This document shows, in pieces, positions 44,922-53,597 of a stretch of 64,000 nucleotides of DNA. Each line of letters begins with the position of its first letter. Position 1 is the first letter of the stretch. The stretch is from Breznakia pachnodae (GTDB lineage Bacteria; Bacillota_I; Bacilli_A; Erysipelotrichales; Erysipelotrichaceae), in contig NZ_JAUSUR010000008.1 in assembly GCF_030814225.1 (NCBI RefSeq), positions 124,001 through 188,000 on the forward strand. The letters are read 5' to 3'. The notes under the pieces were generated by a model. That model made no database searches and had not been told where the DNA came from. It saw nothing but the letters and a program-made list of their open reading frames with translations. The position numbers and the translations under genes are program-made.

Positions 44922-45236
44922 TTACACCTCTTCTTTCGTTATCATAATATATTCTTCATAGGATTCACTCATTGTCTTCAACTGAATCCATACTGTATGT
45001 AATATTGTTTGCACAATATCATTATTTTCTTTAACCTGGATATTGATATAACCATTGTCCATCTCTAGATGGCATTTGTTATGAGTCAATTCATCCAATG
45101 TATTTAGAACACCAACACCGATACTAGAAACACCAGCACAAACCAGATCTTCACCTTTACAAGCGCTGTCTGCATGTCCTTCAATCACTACAGATTGAAT
45201 CTGATCATTTCTCATACCAATCTTAACGTTAACCAT
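44922..45236 (-). CDS. prp: ribosomal-processing cysteine protease Prp
   Basis: A 104-residue protein (YsxB family) with the catalytic His in IEGHADSA and Cys in DLVCAGVSSIG. It cleaves the N-terminal extension of L27, whose gene follows after 3 bases; rplU precedes by 3 bases. Family length and context are both standard for Firmicutes. Confidence 0.95.
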   Translation of the reverse strand: MVNVKIGMRNDQIQSVVIEGHADSACKGEDLVCAGVSSIGVGVLNTLDELTHNKCHLEMDNGYINIQVKENNDIVQTILHTVWIQLKTMSESYEEYIMITKEEV

Positions 45237-45239
45237 GAC

Positions 45240-45551
45240 TTACCCCTCGATTGAGTTGATTGTAAGTTTTGTATATGGTTGACGGTGTCCTTGTTTACGG
45301 TGTGAACTACCTTTTTTAGCTTTGTATTTGTAAATTACGATTTTTTTACTCTTACCTTGCTTATCAACAGTTGCGTTCACTTTCGCACCTTTTACATATG
45401 GTGTTCCAACTTTAGTAGTTTTGTCTGAATATAGAACAACTTTATCAAAAGTAACTTTGTCACCTTCATTAACATCTAATTTTTCAACGAAGATTGTTGC
45501 ACCTTCTTCTACTTTAATTTGTTTTCCACCTGTTTCAATAATTGCGTACAT
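45240..45551 (-). CDS. rplU: 50S ribosomal protein L21
   Basis: A 103-residue L21 with [17 protein letters not shown] and the C-terminal [19 protein letters not shown], the family signature for 23S rRNA binding. It is the first gene of rplU-prp-rpmA, preceded by a structured leader and a good promoter. The ribosome site is GGAGGTGC. Confidence 0.98.
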   Translation of the reverse strand: MYAIIETGGKQIKVEEGATIFVEKLDVNEGDKVTFDKVVLYSDKTTKVGTPYVKGAKVNATVDKQGKSKKIVIYKYKAKKGSSHRKQGHRQPYTKLTINSIEG

Positions 45552-45657
45552 TTATTTGCACCTCCTTCTTTAGTTTTAAGACTCGCCAAATAAGGTGATG
45601 TAAAACATACTTTAAACCCTATAATGCGCGGTTGTAATCCTCAAGAGGACATACAAC
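45552..45657 (-). promoter_or_regulatory. L21 leader RNA
   Basis: About 105 bases between the predicted transcription start and rplU, in the position of the known Firmicutes L21 leader. A short hairpin CCTCTTGAGG and a downstream TTTGGCGAGTC region are visible. Autoregulation by L21 is assumed from the family, not shown here. Confidence 0.6.
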
Positions 45658-45663
45658 ATAGTA

Positions 45664-45692
45664 ATGATACACAAAATACAAGGATTAGTCAA
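45664..45692 (-). promoter_or_regulatory. sigma-A promoter of rplU-prp-rpmA
   Basis: Minus-strand -35 TTGACT (45687-45692), 17-base spacer, -10 TATCAT (45664-45669). It lies 42 bases after the stop of the tandem-PII gene. Confidence 0.85.
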
Positions 45693-45734
45693 TGTTTTTC
45701 GCATCTTTCTTCACCTTGTATTTCGTTTGAATAT

Positions 45735-46457
45735 TTATTCTTTTGGTAATTGAATTCCAATTACATCTTCCACTGGTAGTGATAAGAAAACTCCATGAGT
45801 TTCACTTGTGATACCGTGTTCTTTTGATAATTTCTTCATAAGGTCGTGACGATTTTCTTTGGTTGTAACAATCATCAGAATTTCTTTTTCTTCCTGTACT
45901 GAAATTCCCAAGAATTTTACTGCATCCTCGACCCCAACTTTTCTGGCGTGGATGACAGTTCCTCCACGAACTCCAGTTTCTTTCGCACTACTCATAACTT
46001 CTTCGCTATATCCTTGGTTGATTACACCAAGAACGACAGAATAAATTGTTTCTTTCTTTTGTTTTTCTACCATTTGTTCAAGTTCTTGTTTCATAGTTTT
46101 TATCGACTCCATACTGATTTCTTTTTCTATTTTATGAATAATTGGATGATTAACTCCTGATATTGGAATCGTGAATCCTACACCATTCCCTTTGACATCT
46201 AAATGCAATTCTCGATTGATTGTTTCAAGAAATTCTTCAACTCTAAACTGAGGAATAATACATAATGCAATTGATTTATCGGAAGACCCAAGACCTAACA
46301 GTTCCATCATTTCAGAATTGGCTGTACCTTCTCCTGAAACAGTGAAGTGCCAATGTACGCCTAAAGATTTAAATAGTTTAATTGCATTGCATCCTTTGTT
46401 TCGATCAACTATTGTAACGACTAATTTAAGTCTCAGTTTGATAATCGAATCCTTCAT
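45735..46457 (-). CDS. tandem PII-like signalling protein
   Basis: A 240-residue cytoplasmic protein with two PII-like (GlnB-fold) domains, about 8-104 and 136-236, joined by a helix. Both domains repeat strand LVVTIVDRNKGCNAIKLFKS / YSVVLGVINQGYSEEVMSSA and a shared loop-strand, ELLGLGSSDK (about 52-61) and KFLGISVQEEK (about 181-191). The T-loop is short and the C-terminal RTGE-type ATP loop of GlnB is missing. The second domain has GGTVIHARKVG. The ATG at 46457 is placed by GGAGG nine bases upstream. It overlaps the end of the DUF1538 transporter gene by 32 bases, so it is translationally coupled and probably senses a nucleotide to control that transporter (inference). Confidence 0.82.
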   Translation of the reverse strand: MKDSIIKLRLKLVVTIVDRNKGCNAIKLFKSLGVHWHFTVSGEGTANSEMMELLGLGSSDKSIALCIIPQFRVEEFLETINRELHLDVKGNGVGFTIPISGVNHPIIHKIEKEISMESIKTMKQELEQMVEKQKKETIYSVVLGVINQGYSEEVMSSAKETGVRGGTVIHARKVGVEDAVKFLGISVQEEKEILMIVTTKENRHDLMKKLSKEHGITSETHGVFLSLPVEDVIGIQLPKE

Positions 46458-47997
46458 TATCAAGTTCCTCCTCTATATCAATAATGTCATCAGAATCATC
46501 CAACTCGATAGCGATATCGTCATCTTCGTCAATATCCGCTTCACTTCGTTGTGTTTTTAATTTAAATACTAACCCCATTATCTGAATTACGATAAGCGGT
46601 GTCATTGCAACCATTGCAACAACTCCAAACGCATCCAGTAAGACATTTCCTCCTACTCCTTCACAAGCACCAATGGCTAACGGAAGAATAAAAGTACTCG
46701 TCATCGGACCACTGGCAACTCCACCTGAGTCAAATGCAATCCCCGTAAATATCTTAGGGACATAGAATGTCAACGCCAGTGCAATTGCATATCCAGGAAT
46801 TAAGAACCAGAAGATTGAAATCCCTGTAAGGATTCGAATCATCGATAACGCCAATGATATCGCAACACCAATCGACAGACATAACTGCATTGCTTTTTGA
46901 GGTATTGTTCCTTTTGTAACTTCTTCAACCTGTTTATTAAGTACATGTACTGCTGGCTCTGCTTTTACAACATAATACCCGATTAATACACCAAGTGGCA
47001 ACAATAACCACGAGGTTGAGGAAGCACCAATTTCGCTTCCTATCAGATATCCTACTGGAATAAATCCAACATTTACACCTACCAAGAATAAGACAAGTCC
47101 TACAAATGTATAAAGATATCCTACCACTATTCGTCCGATTTGTCCTCTTTTAAATCGTTTAGTTACAAATTGGAAAATAATAAACATTAAAAACAGTGGA
47201 ATAACTGCAATTAGCACCTCACTTAAGTAGTCAGGAAGTTCTTGAAAAAACAATTTCGCAACATCTTGGGTAGTAATTACATCATGCGATATATAGTTCG
47301 TATAAGTAACTCCGCTCGGATTTAATACAACTCCTAAAATCAGCACTGCCATAATTGGTCCAATACTACTTAACGCAACTAAACCAAAACTGTCATCTTG
47401 AGCTCCCTTATCACTTCTAAGTGAGGTTAGCCCAACACCTAGTGCCATAATAAAGGGAACGGTAATCGGACCAGTGGTAACTCCTCCTGAGTCAAATGCA
47501 ACTGCTAAAAATTCTTTGGGTACAAAAAACGCTAAAATAAATACAATACCATAAAATAAAATCAATATTTTTGATAGTTCCCATTTAAAGAACGTACGAA
47601 GTGTAGCTATCAACAAGAACACGCCAACACCAACAGCAACAGTTAATATCAATGTCATATCTGGTATGGATGGTACCTGTTTCACTAAAACCTGTAAATC
47701 AGGCTCTGCGATTGTAATAATTACACCAATCAAGAATGCTAGTAATGCGATTATTTTAATCTTTTTTGACTTCGAGAATTCAATACCAATCCCTTCTCCA
47801 ATTGGCATCATAGAAGTATCTGCACCTAACGTAAATAGTCCCATTCCTAAAACCAATAAAACTGTCCCAACTAAAAACACAATCATTGTACCTGTTTCGA
47901 TAGGCACAATAAAAATACTTATCAATAACACAATGATTGCGATAGGAAGTACAGAAGAAAGGGATTCACCAATTTTTTCTTTTAAGTGTTTGTTCAT
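46426..47997 (-). CDS. fused double-DUF1538 membrane transporter
   Basis: A 523-residue polytopic protein with two homologous DUF1538 halves (about 1-255 and 256-485). Each repeats IAEPDLQVL / KAEPAVHVL (about 97 and 346) and AFDSGGVTTGP / AFDSGGVASGP (about 167 and 421), with about six helices per half. A highly acidic cytoplasmic tail (about 484-523) follows. DUF1538 proteins UmpA and UmpB were reported, to my knowledge, as a two-component Na+/H+ antiporter in Halomonas, so this looks like an UmpA-UmpB fusion; ion specificity here is unproven. It follows marR by 35 bases and is coupled to the tandem-PII gene. Confidence 0.88.
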   Translation of the reverse strand: MNKHLKEKIGESLSSVLPIAIIVLLISIFIVPIETGTMIVFLVGTVLLVLGMGLFTLGADTSMMPIGEGIGIEFSKSKKIKIIALLAFLIGVIITIAEPDLQVLVKQVPSIPDMTLILTVAVGVGVFLLIATLRTFFKWELSKILILFYGIVFILAFFVPKEFLAVAFDSGGVTTGPITVPFIMALGVGLTSLRSDKGAQDDSFGLVALSSIGPIMAVLILGVVLNPSGVTYTNYISHDVITTQDVAKLFFQELPDYLSEVLIAVIPLFLMFIIFQFVTKRFKRGQIGRIVVGYLYTFVGLVLFLVGVNVGFIPVGYLIGSEIGASSTSWLLLPLGVLIGYYVVKAEPAVHVLNKQVEEVTKGTIPQKAMQLCLSIGVAISLALSMIRILTGISIFWFLIPGYAIALALTFYVPKIFTGIAFDSGGVASGPMTSTFILPLAIGACEGVGGNVLLDAFGVVAMVAMTPLIVIQIMGLVFKLKTQRSEADIDEDDDIAIELDDSDDIIDIEEELDNEGFDYQTET

Positions 47998-48032
47998 TAA
48001 TCTACCACCTTTCTATGTAATGCTATTTTGTT

Positions 48033-48482
48033 CTAATCCTTCATTTTCTCAAGAAGATTATTTGCAAGAATTCCAGTAATTCGTACATATTCCTTTGCAT
48101 CCTCTTCACTTAATGTAGTAAGTAAGTCTACAACATTCTTCTTGATTTTTTCACGTTGTTCACTTGCAACGTCTTTCCCTTTTGAAGTAAGTCTAACCAA
48201 AAGTTTGCGATGATCTTTTGCATCAAGTTCCCTACTGATGAAAGATTTCTGTTCCAGATTCTTTAATGCAGCTGCAACTCTTGCAGAACTGATGTTTCCT
48301 TCATGACAAAGCTCACTAGGTAGTGCAACACCATCGTTTTTCATAATGTATTGAAGTAGAAATACTTCCCCTTCTAATGAATCAATGATTCCTTTATGCA
48401 CCCTCGATTTATGAAGAAGCTTCATATTTTGCCAGAAATTAATAGCTAACTCATCATAAACATTCATATTATCAGAACTCAT
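48033..48482 (-). CDS. MarR-family transcriptional regulator
   Basis: A 149-residue winged-helix protein. The DNA-recognition region is LPSELCHEGNISSARVAAALKNLEQKSFI, followed by the wing KDHRKLLVRLTSKGKDV and a C-terminal dimer helix. It is the first gene of a transcript with the DUF1538 transporter and tandem-PII gene. A 36-base inverted repeat overlaps its own promoter, so autoregulation of the operon is likely. Its ligand is unknown. Confidence 0.92.
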   Translation of the reverse strand: MSSDNMNVYDELAINFWQNMKLLHKSRVHKGIIDSLEGEVFLLQYIMKNDGVALPSELCHEGNISSARVAAALKNLEQKSFISRELDAKDHRKLLVRLTSKGKDVASEQREKIKKNVVDLLTTLSEEDAKEYVRITGILANNLLEKMKD

Positions 48483-48509
48483 GTTTCCTCCACTTATGGT
48501 ATATAAAAA

Positions 48510-48556
48510 TACCTAACACTATTAGTATTTTAACACTGTTAGGTATTCATTGTCAA
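48510..48556 (-). promoter_or_regulatory. promoter and palindromic operator of the marR operon
   Basis: Minus-strand -35 TTGACA (48551-48556), 18-base spacer, -10 TAAAAT (48527-48532). A 36-base inverted repeat (48510-48545) with 9-base perfect ends TACCTAACA/TGTTAGGTA covers the spacer, -10 and start site, a typical MarR operator layout. The same repeat is followed by TTTTT and could also end transcripts from the ABC operon. Confidence 0.75.
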
Positions 48557-48567
48557 ACTTTGATTGC

Positions 48568-49995
48568 TTAATAGAAGCGCTTTCGTTTGAATAATAATCG
48601 ATTTAAAATATACAATCCAATGGTAAATGACGACAACACAATAATTGCATATGGCCAATAATAAACACTTAATCCAGATAGATTATATACAGGGTTGCTG
48701 AAGTTAAATGGATTAATTACACTCAGTTTACTAGTAAACTTTAATGCCACTATTACATTACCTCCAACAACAATTGCTGCCATAAGAACTGCAGATGCAA
48801 TTTTATTTTTCGTAATTGTTGTACACAGCATAAATAAATTAGTCAGAAATGCTATGTATAAAATAATCAATCCAAGTGAGTATATATTAAACTTCCATAG
48901 TTCTGTAAAATTCAATTCTGTCTTTGGTGATTCTATCGTTGACATAAAGCGTCTAGGTGTATATTCACTAATTCCAATAAACAGACTTTCTCTATCGATT
49001 TGTCCATAATCATAATAACTTTGTATCATTCCTTCCGAATCTTCACGAGGAGTTAATTGCATAACCTCACTCTCACGAATTAACACTGGTGCAGATGCCT
49101 GTTCAAAGTGATCAGATATCGCCAGAACTCCACTAAGCAGAATCGCTGGTGTCACAACCAGAATAACAGTAGCTACAAAACTGGAAAGAATCTTACCTCT
49201 TATCACATATGCAGTATTTCTTGGAAGCGATAGCAACTGCTTTAATGTTCCGTTTTTTTGATCCTTATCTAATACATTAAAGAACATCACAAGGATTAAT
49301 ACAGGTATTAAGAATGGTAGTACATGTATACACATCTGATACCATAATGTTGAACTATTAACAGAGTATTGATTAATTGGCGCAATTCCCTGCTCATGCA
49401 AAGTATAAAAATATCGGGTCATAAACTGCGCGGTTGGGAATGAATCATAAAACCAATCAGCAATTTGCCAGTTTTCATCAATGACTTGAAGTATTTCTTC
49501 CTTTAAATCACCAAACCCTCTTTCATTAATAATTTTTTGCACTTCATCATCATATTTATGATAATTATAACCTGAAATAGGATTACGAATTTCTATCGTC
49601 AGTGCAGAAAGAAATACCCATGAGTCAAGTGCCTTCTCTACATATGTATCCATATCTCCCTTAGCCAATGCTTCCATCATCACATCATAATCAGCATTAT
49701 AAGTTTCTAATGCTGCCTGAAGTTTTGGAAAACGCTCATCGTAAATTTCAATCCAGTTATCCGGATTGTTTTCATCCTGCATATAATTCACAGGTAATAA
49801 TGTTGTTGTTATATGATTCAATGAACTGTATTGCGCTGGATAAGAAGAACCCATATTTGTATAGACTGCATCTTTTCCTTTATTAGTTAATTCTATTGCA
49901 TTAAAGGTAAAAACTGTAAATACCAAAACAAAGGCAATCCAAAACTTTTTGGAGCGAAGATAACGCTTTAATTCACTTTTAAAATAAGCAATCAT
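48568..49995 (-). CDS. ABC transporter permease (ABC-2 type)
   Basis: A 475-residue membrane protein with an N-terminal helix (about 17-31), a large extracellular segment (about 35-215) and a bundle of six or so helices from 216 on. It includes VLDKDQKNGTLKQLLSLPR, typical of ABC-2 permeases such as BcrB-like or DUF3526-like exporters. It overlaps the preceding permease gene by 4 bases (ATGA). With that permease and the ATPase it forms a three-gene exporter, perhaps for an antimicrobial peptide or lipid; the substrate is unknown. Confidence 0.87.
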   Translation of the reverse strand: MIAYFKSELKRYLRSKKFWIAFVLVFTVFTFNAIELTNKGKDAVYTNMGSSYPAQYSSLNHITTTLLPVNYMQDENNPDNWIEIYDERFPKLQAALETYNADYDVMMEALAKGDMDTYVEKALDSWVFLSALTIEIRNPISGYNYHKYDDEVQKIINERGFGDLKEEILQVIDENWQIADWFYDSFPTAQFMTRYFYTLHEQGIAPINQYSVNSSTLWYQMCIHVLPFLIPVLILVMFFNVLDKDQKNGTLKQLLSLPRNTAYVIRGKILSSFVATVILVVTPAILLSGVLAISDHFEQASAPVLIRESEVMQLTPREDSEGMIQSYYDYGQIDRESLFIGISEYTPRRFMSTIESPKTELNFTELWKFNIYSLGLIILYIAFLTNLFMLCTTITKNKIASAVLMAAIVVGGNVIVALKFTSKLSVINPFNFSNPVYNLSGLSVYYWPYAIIVLSSFTIGLYILNRLLFKRKRFY

Positions 49996-51245
49996 ACTTT
50001 CCTCCTCCTTTTGATATTAAAGATTGAAAAATCACCAAAATCTTTGTGATTCATTACATAAACATTTAACCCCACTAATGCAACTAAATGTATCACAGTG
50101 ATTACACCTAATAATGGAATATTCAGTTTCCCTAAATGTAATGCAAAACTATATGGGAACACATACATATATGGGAAAATATAATAAATATCAGTATAGG
50201 TAATACCTAATAAATACATAAATGCCAGAGCAATTAAAATGAAACCAACAAAGATCATTGCATTTTCAAAATTAGAAAAGAACACTGAGAATAATGAGAA
50301 TAAAGCTGAAAACAAGAACGAAACCAGAATCAGCGTTATAAAGATATAACCAATATACACACCAGTTGATACAACTGATCCTCCACTTATCCACTGCGGA
50401 TACTCAAGTGAACCTGTTCCTCCTAAAACTGATGCAATAATAAATCCTGCCAGTAGTGTAAAGGCAAAAATTACAACTGATGTCAGTGCATTAAACACTA
50501 TCTTCTCAATAACCAGTCGCACTTTTGAAACTGGTGAGCTCATTAATAATTTATACGTTCCATTATCATTTTCACTTGTATAAGAAAACATCATTTGAAA
50601 TGCAAGAATCGCAAATACAATTAAAATATTATAATCTTTAAATAAATTCACAAGAAAATTTAATCCGTTTACTTCATTAGGACTGTTGTAATCTAAAATT
50701 TCATGCTCATACATATACTTGTAAAGATCATATTGTCTTTCATAGTCCTGAACTTTTTCAGGACTATAGGATATAATCCCCTTATCAATGTGATCCAACA
50801 TATACTCTGTTCGTATCATCATTGCTTCTACCCATTTATCAGGATCTTTCACTGGTGGTTCTGTTTCTCTGAAATAAGATGACACCCAAACCATATTAAC
50901 TACATCATAAGTCGCAAAGTAAGCATCATCATAATATTCCCATTGTGCATAAGCTTGTTGGTAAGCATCAGAAGCAACAACATCCGCTCTGCTTATCCCC
51001 TGTGCTTCACCATCTTTAATCAATTGATATGTTTCTCCAATATAACCATCACTTTGACTTGCCTCAATTTCTCCCTGATAAAGCAAATCACCAAGAAGAA
51101 TATTATCAAATTCAGAATCTTTTTCATAATTGGTATAGATATTGTAAGTTAACAACATAAGGATTGCTACAATCGTAACTAAAATACGTTTGGAAGCAAT
51201 TAGTTTCAAAAATTCATAACGAAAAATTGCTGGTTTTTTAGTCAT
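49992..51245 (-). CDS. ABC transporter permease (ABC-2 type)
   Basis: A 417-residue permease: first helix at about 18-36, an extracellular region with a Tyr/Glu-rich stretch (about 40-195), then helices including FQMMFSYTSENDNGTYKLLM (contact with the ATPase is likely at this NGTYKLL loop). The ATG at 51245 follows AAGGAT and overlaps the ATPase stop by 8 bases; the longer frame has no site. It has a close paralogue at 52234-53508. Confidence 0.88.
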   Translation of the reverse strand: MTKKPAIFRYEFLKLIASKRILVTIVAILMLLTYNIYTNYEKDSEFDNILLGDLLYQGEIEASQSDGYIGETYQLIKDGEAQGISRADVVASDAYQQAYAQWEYYDDAYFATYDVVNMVWVSSYFRETEPPVKDPDKWVEAMMIRTEYMLDHIDKGIISYSPEKVQDYERQYDLYKYMYEHEILDYNSPNEVNGLNFLVNLFKDYNILIVFAILAFQMMFSYTSENDNGTYKLLMSSPVSKVRLVIEKIVFNALTSVVIFAFTLLAGFIIASVLGGTGSLEYPQWISGGSVVSTGVYIGYIFITLILVSFLFSALFSLFSVFFSNFENAMIFVGFILIALAFMYLLGITYTDIYYIFPYMYVFPYSFALHLGKLNIPLLGVITVIHLVALVGLNVYVMNHKDFGDFSIFNIKRRRKV

Positions 51246-52122
51246 AATAAATATCCTTATACACATCTTCTATTGATTGTTCCACTTTACTAATATCCAA
51301 TACCGTTACCTGATTCTTACTAAACAATTGCAGAAGTTCATTCAAATCTTCTTTTTTCTCTAATCTGATTGTATAAGTTTTCACAACCTCATTGTATTCA
51401 AACACAAACTGATCTTTCAATATATCATTAATATCTTCTTCCGTTTTTACTTCATAAACAATGCTTTGATCTTTTACAAACTGACTCTCATCAATTAATT
51501 GTCCATCTTTAATAAAAATGATGCGATCTGCAATCTTTTCAACATCAGCTAGTGTATGTGATGAAAAAAGAATTCCAATTTCTTCCTTAGTTGCTAATTC
51601 CTTAACCAAAGTCAAAAGATCAATCACACCACTTGGATCCAAACCATTGGTAGGTTCATCCAGCATAATTAATTTTGGATTGCTCATTAAAGAAATCGCT
51701 AAACCAACTCTTTGTTTCATTCCCATTGAATACTGTGATACTTTACGATTGATATTCTTTCCCAATTTTGTCATTTCAATCATTTCATCTACTCGCTCTT
51801 TAGATACGCCTCTTAACGATGCAAATAATTTAATATTCTCTTTTCCACTCAACTCTGGATATAATGCTGGTCCTTCAATCATTGAAGTCTGATATTTAAG
51901 TGCTTCAATACGATCCTTCTTAATATCATGTCCATCAACTTGAATACTTCCCTGATGAAAACCTGTCAATCCAGAAATACACTTCATAGTAGTTGTTTTA
52001 CCAGCACCATTGGGGCCGATAAAACCAATTACTTCATGAGTGTTCACCTCAAAATTAACATCTTTTAAAATTTCGCTTTTTCCATAGTTTTTCATCAAAC
52101 CTTTTACTTCTAGTATTTTCAT
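51238..52122 (-). CDS. ABC transporter ATPase (BcrA-like)
   Basis: A 294-residue ATP-binding subunit. Walker A is GPNGAGKTTT, the Q-loop region lies in MIEGPALYPELSG, the signature is YSMGMKQRVG, and Walker B is LIMLDEPTNGLD. The C-terminal 80 residues form the extra regulatory part seen in drug or bacteriocin-export ATPases. It heads the ATPase-permease-permease set; its promoter region has a TATAAT -10 but no good -35. Confidence 0.94.
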   Translation of the reverse strand: MKILEVKGLMKNYGKSEILKDVNFEVNTHEVIGFIGPNGAGKTTTMKCISGLTGFHQGSIQVDGHDIKKDRIEALKYQTSMIEGPALYPELSGKENIKLFASLRGVSKERVDEMIEMTKLGKNINRKVSQYSMGMKQRVGLAISLMSNPKLIMLDEPTNGLDPSGVIDLLTLVKELATKEEIGILFSSHTLADVEKIADRIIFIKDGQLIDESQFVKDQSIVYEVKTEEDINDILKDQFVFEYNEVVKTYTIRLEKKEDLNELLQLFSKNQVTVLDISKVEQSIEDVYKDIYYD

Positions 52123-52233
52123 ATGTTCTCTCCCATATATTCACAATGCTAAATACAAAAAATATTTATTAAGTATAATTATACACTATTACTCGTTTTG
52201 CTCATAGATTAAATAAAATCTTATCTATTATAA

Positions 52234-53508
52234 TCACTTTTTCTTAACTATTATAATTTTAAAGTTACCGAAATCTTTATATTCCATAAAATATAGATTC
52301 AATACCATCAATATAAATAGATGAATACAACACGAAAGCATTAGATACAATACATTTATTTTGGATAGATGCAATGCGAAAGTAAACGGAAACACCATCA
52401 TATATGGAAAAATATAATAAATATTCGTATAGGTCATCTCCAATAAAAACATAAAGGCCAAAGCAATCAGAATAAAACCTATAAAAACGATAGAGTGGTC
52501 AAAATATGAAAATATCGTTGAAAGTAATGAATATAGACATGCAAACAGACATAACACAACAACTAGCGAGATAAGAATATATCCTATATATGAAATAGTG
52601 GATACAATCTGATCTCCCATCATCCACTGTGGATAATTCGGGTTTCCTATTCCTCCAATAACAGTAGAAATAATAAAGCCAATTGAAAGACTAAATACAA
52701 GTATCAATACTGAAGAAAATATATTAAATACAATTCTTTGAACTACTATACTTTTTTTTGAAAGTGGTGTACTCATTAATAGCTTATAGGTACCATTATC
52801 GTTTTCGCTTGTATAAGAATAAACCATTTGTAAAGCAAGTATTCCAAAGACAATCAGAATATCATATCCCTTAAATAGGTTGATAATGAAATTCAATCCA
52901 TTCACTGCATATGGACTACTATAATCCTGAATATTGTGTTCATATAAATATTGGTAAATAACATATTTCTTTTTATACTCATCAACAATTTCTTTGCTGT
53001 ATGACACACCTCCTTTTTCAATATGAGTTAACATATACTCATAACGAGTCATCATCTTTTTATTCCATGTATCACTTTTATAGTAATCATTATTCGTTTC
53101 ACACTCCATCGTTTGTGGGGTCCACAAAAACTCAACTACTTCCTCTGTTGCAAAATAAGCTTTATCATAGTATTCCCATTCCTGATAAAGCCGTATATAT
53201 TCTTCATTCTTCAGATAGGCATTTTCATCTTCTCCATTTAAATATGATAGTTCACTAATCTGATTCATTTCCCATACTAAATTATCACTAATAAACGCTT
53301 CCAATTTTCTTTGTGCCAAAACATCCTGTAATAACATGCTTTTATATGCTAGATCATTTTGATAGTTATTATAAATGTTATAAGAAAATAACCCTAGAAT
53401 TGCAAACAATGTAATCCAAATTTTTTTTGATACAAAAAGTTTTATTGTTTCATAGTGGAAAATTTTGAATTGATTACCATAACTTTTTTTCTTCATAATA
53501 GTTCTCAT
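52234..53508 (-). CDS. ABC transporter permease, duplicate of the 49992 gene
   Basis: A 424-residue permease closely similar along its whole length to the 49992-51245 permease. Shared segments include YSYTSENDNGTYKLLMS, EWEYYDKAYFAT, VNGLNFIINLFK and TNIYYIFPYM. I use the ATG at 53508, which follows AGAGGG by 5 bases; two other ATGs nearby are possible. It is just upstream of the ATPase gene in the same direction, separated by 111 bases with a -10-like TATAAT. It may be an alternative or partner permease for that ATPase, or a separately expressed copy. Confidence 0.85.
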   Translation of the reverse strand: MRTIMKKKSYGNQFKIFHYETIKLFVSKKIWITLFAILGLFSYNIYNNYQNDLAYKSMLLQDVLAQRKLEAFISDNLVWEMNQISELSYLNGEDENAYLKNEEYIRLYQEWEYYDKAYFATEEVVEFLWTPQTMECETNNDYYKSDTWNKKMMTRYEYMLTHIEKGGVSYSKEIVDEYKKKYVIYQYLYEHNIQDYSSPYAVNGLNFIINLFKGYDILIVFGILALQMVYSYTSENDNGTYKLLMSTPLSKKSIVVQRIVFNIFSSVLILVFSLSIGFIISTVIGGIGNPNYPQWMMGDQIVSTISYIGYILISLVVVLCLFACLYSLLSTIFSYFDHSIVFIGFILIALAFMFLLEMTYTNIYYIFPYMMVFPFTFALHLSKINVLYLMLSCCIHLFILMVLNLYFMEYKDFGNFKIIIVKKK

Positions 53509-53566
53509 AATGTCCCTCTTCATTCATACATCTATTATAAACAAAGTAATGTTACATGATTGTTAA

Positions 53567-53597
53567 GAAAAAAAGCCAACATTTCTGTCAGCTTTTA
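53567..53597 (-). terminator. Rho-independent terminator overlapping the dnaE stop
   Basis: Minus-strand stem AAAAGCTGACA/TGTTGGCTTTT with a GAAA loop followed by TTTT. Confidence 0.88.
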
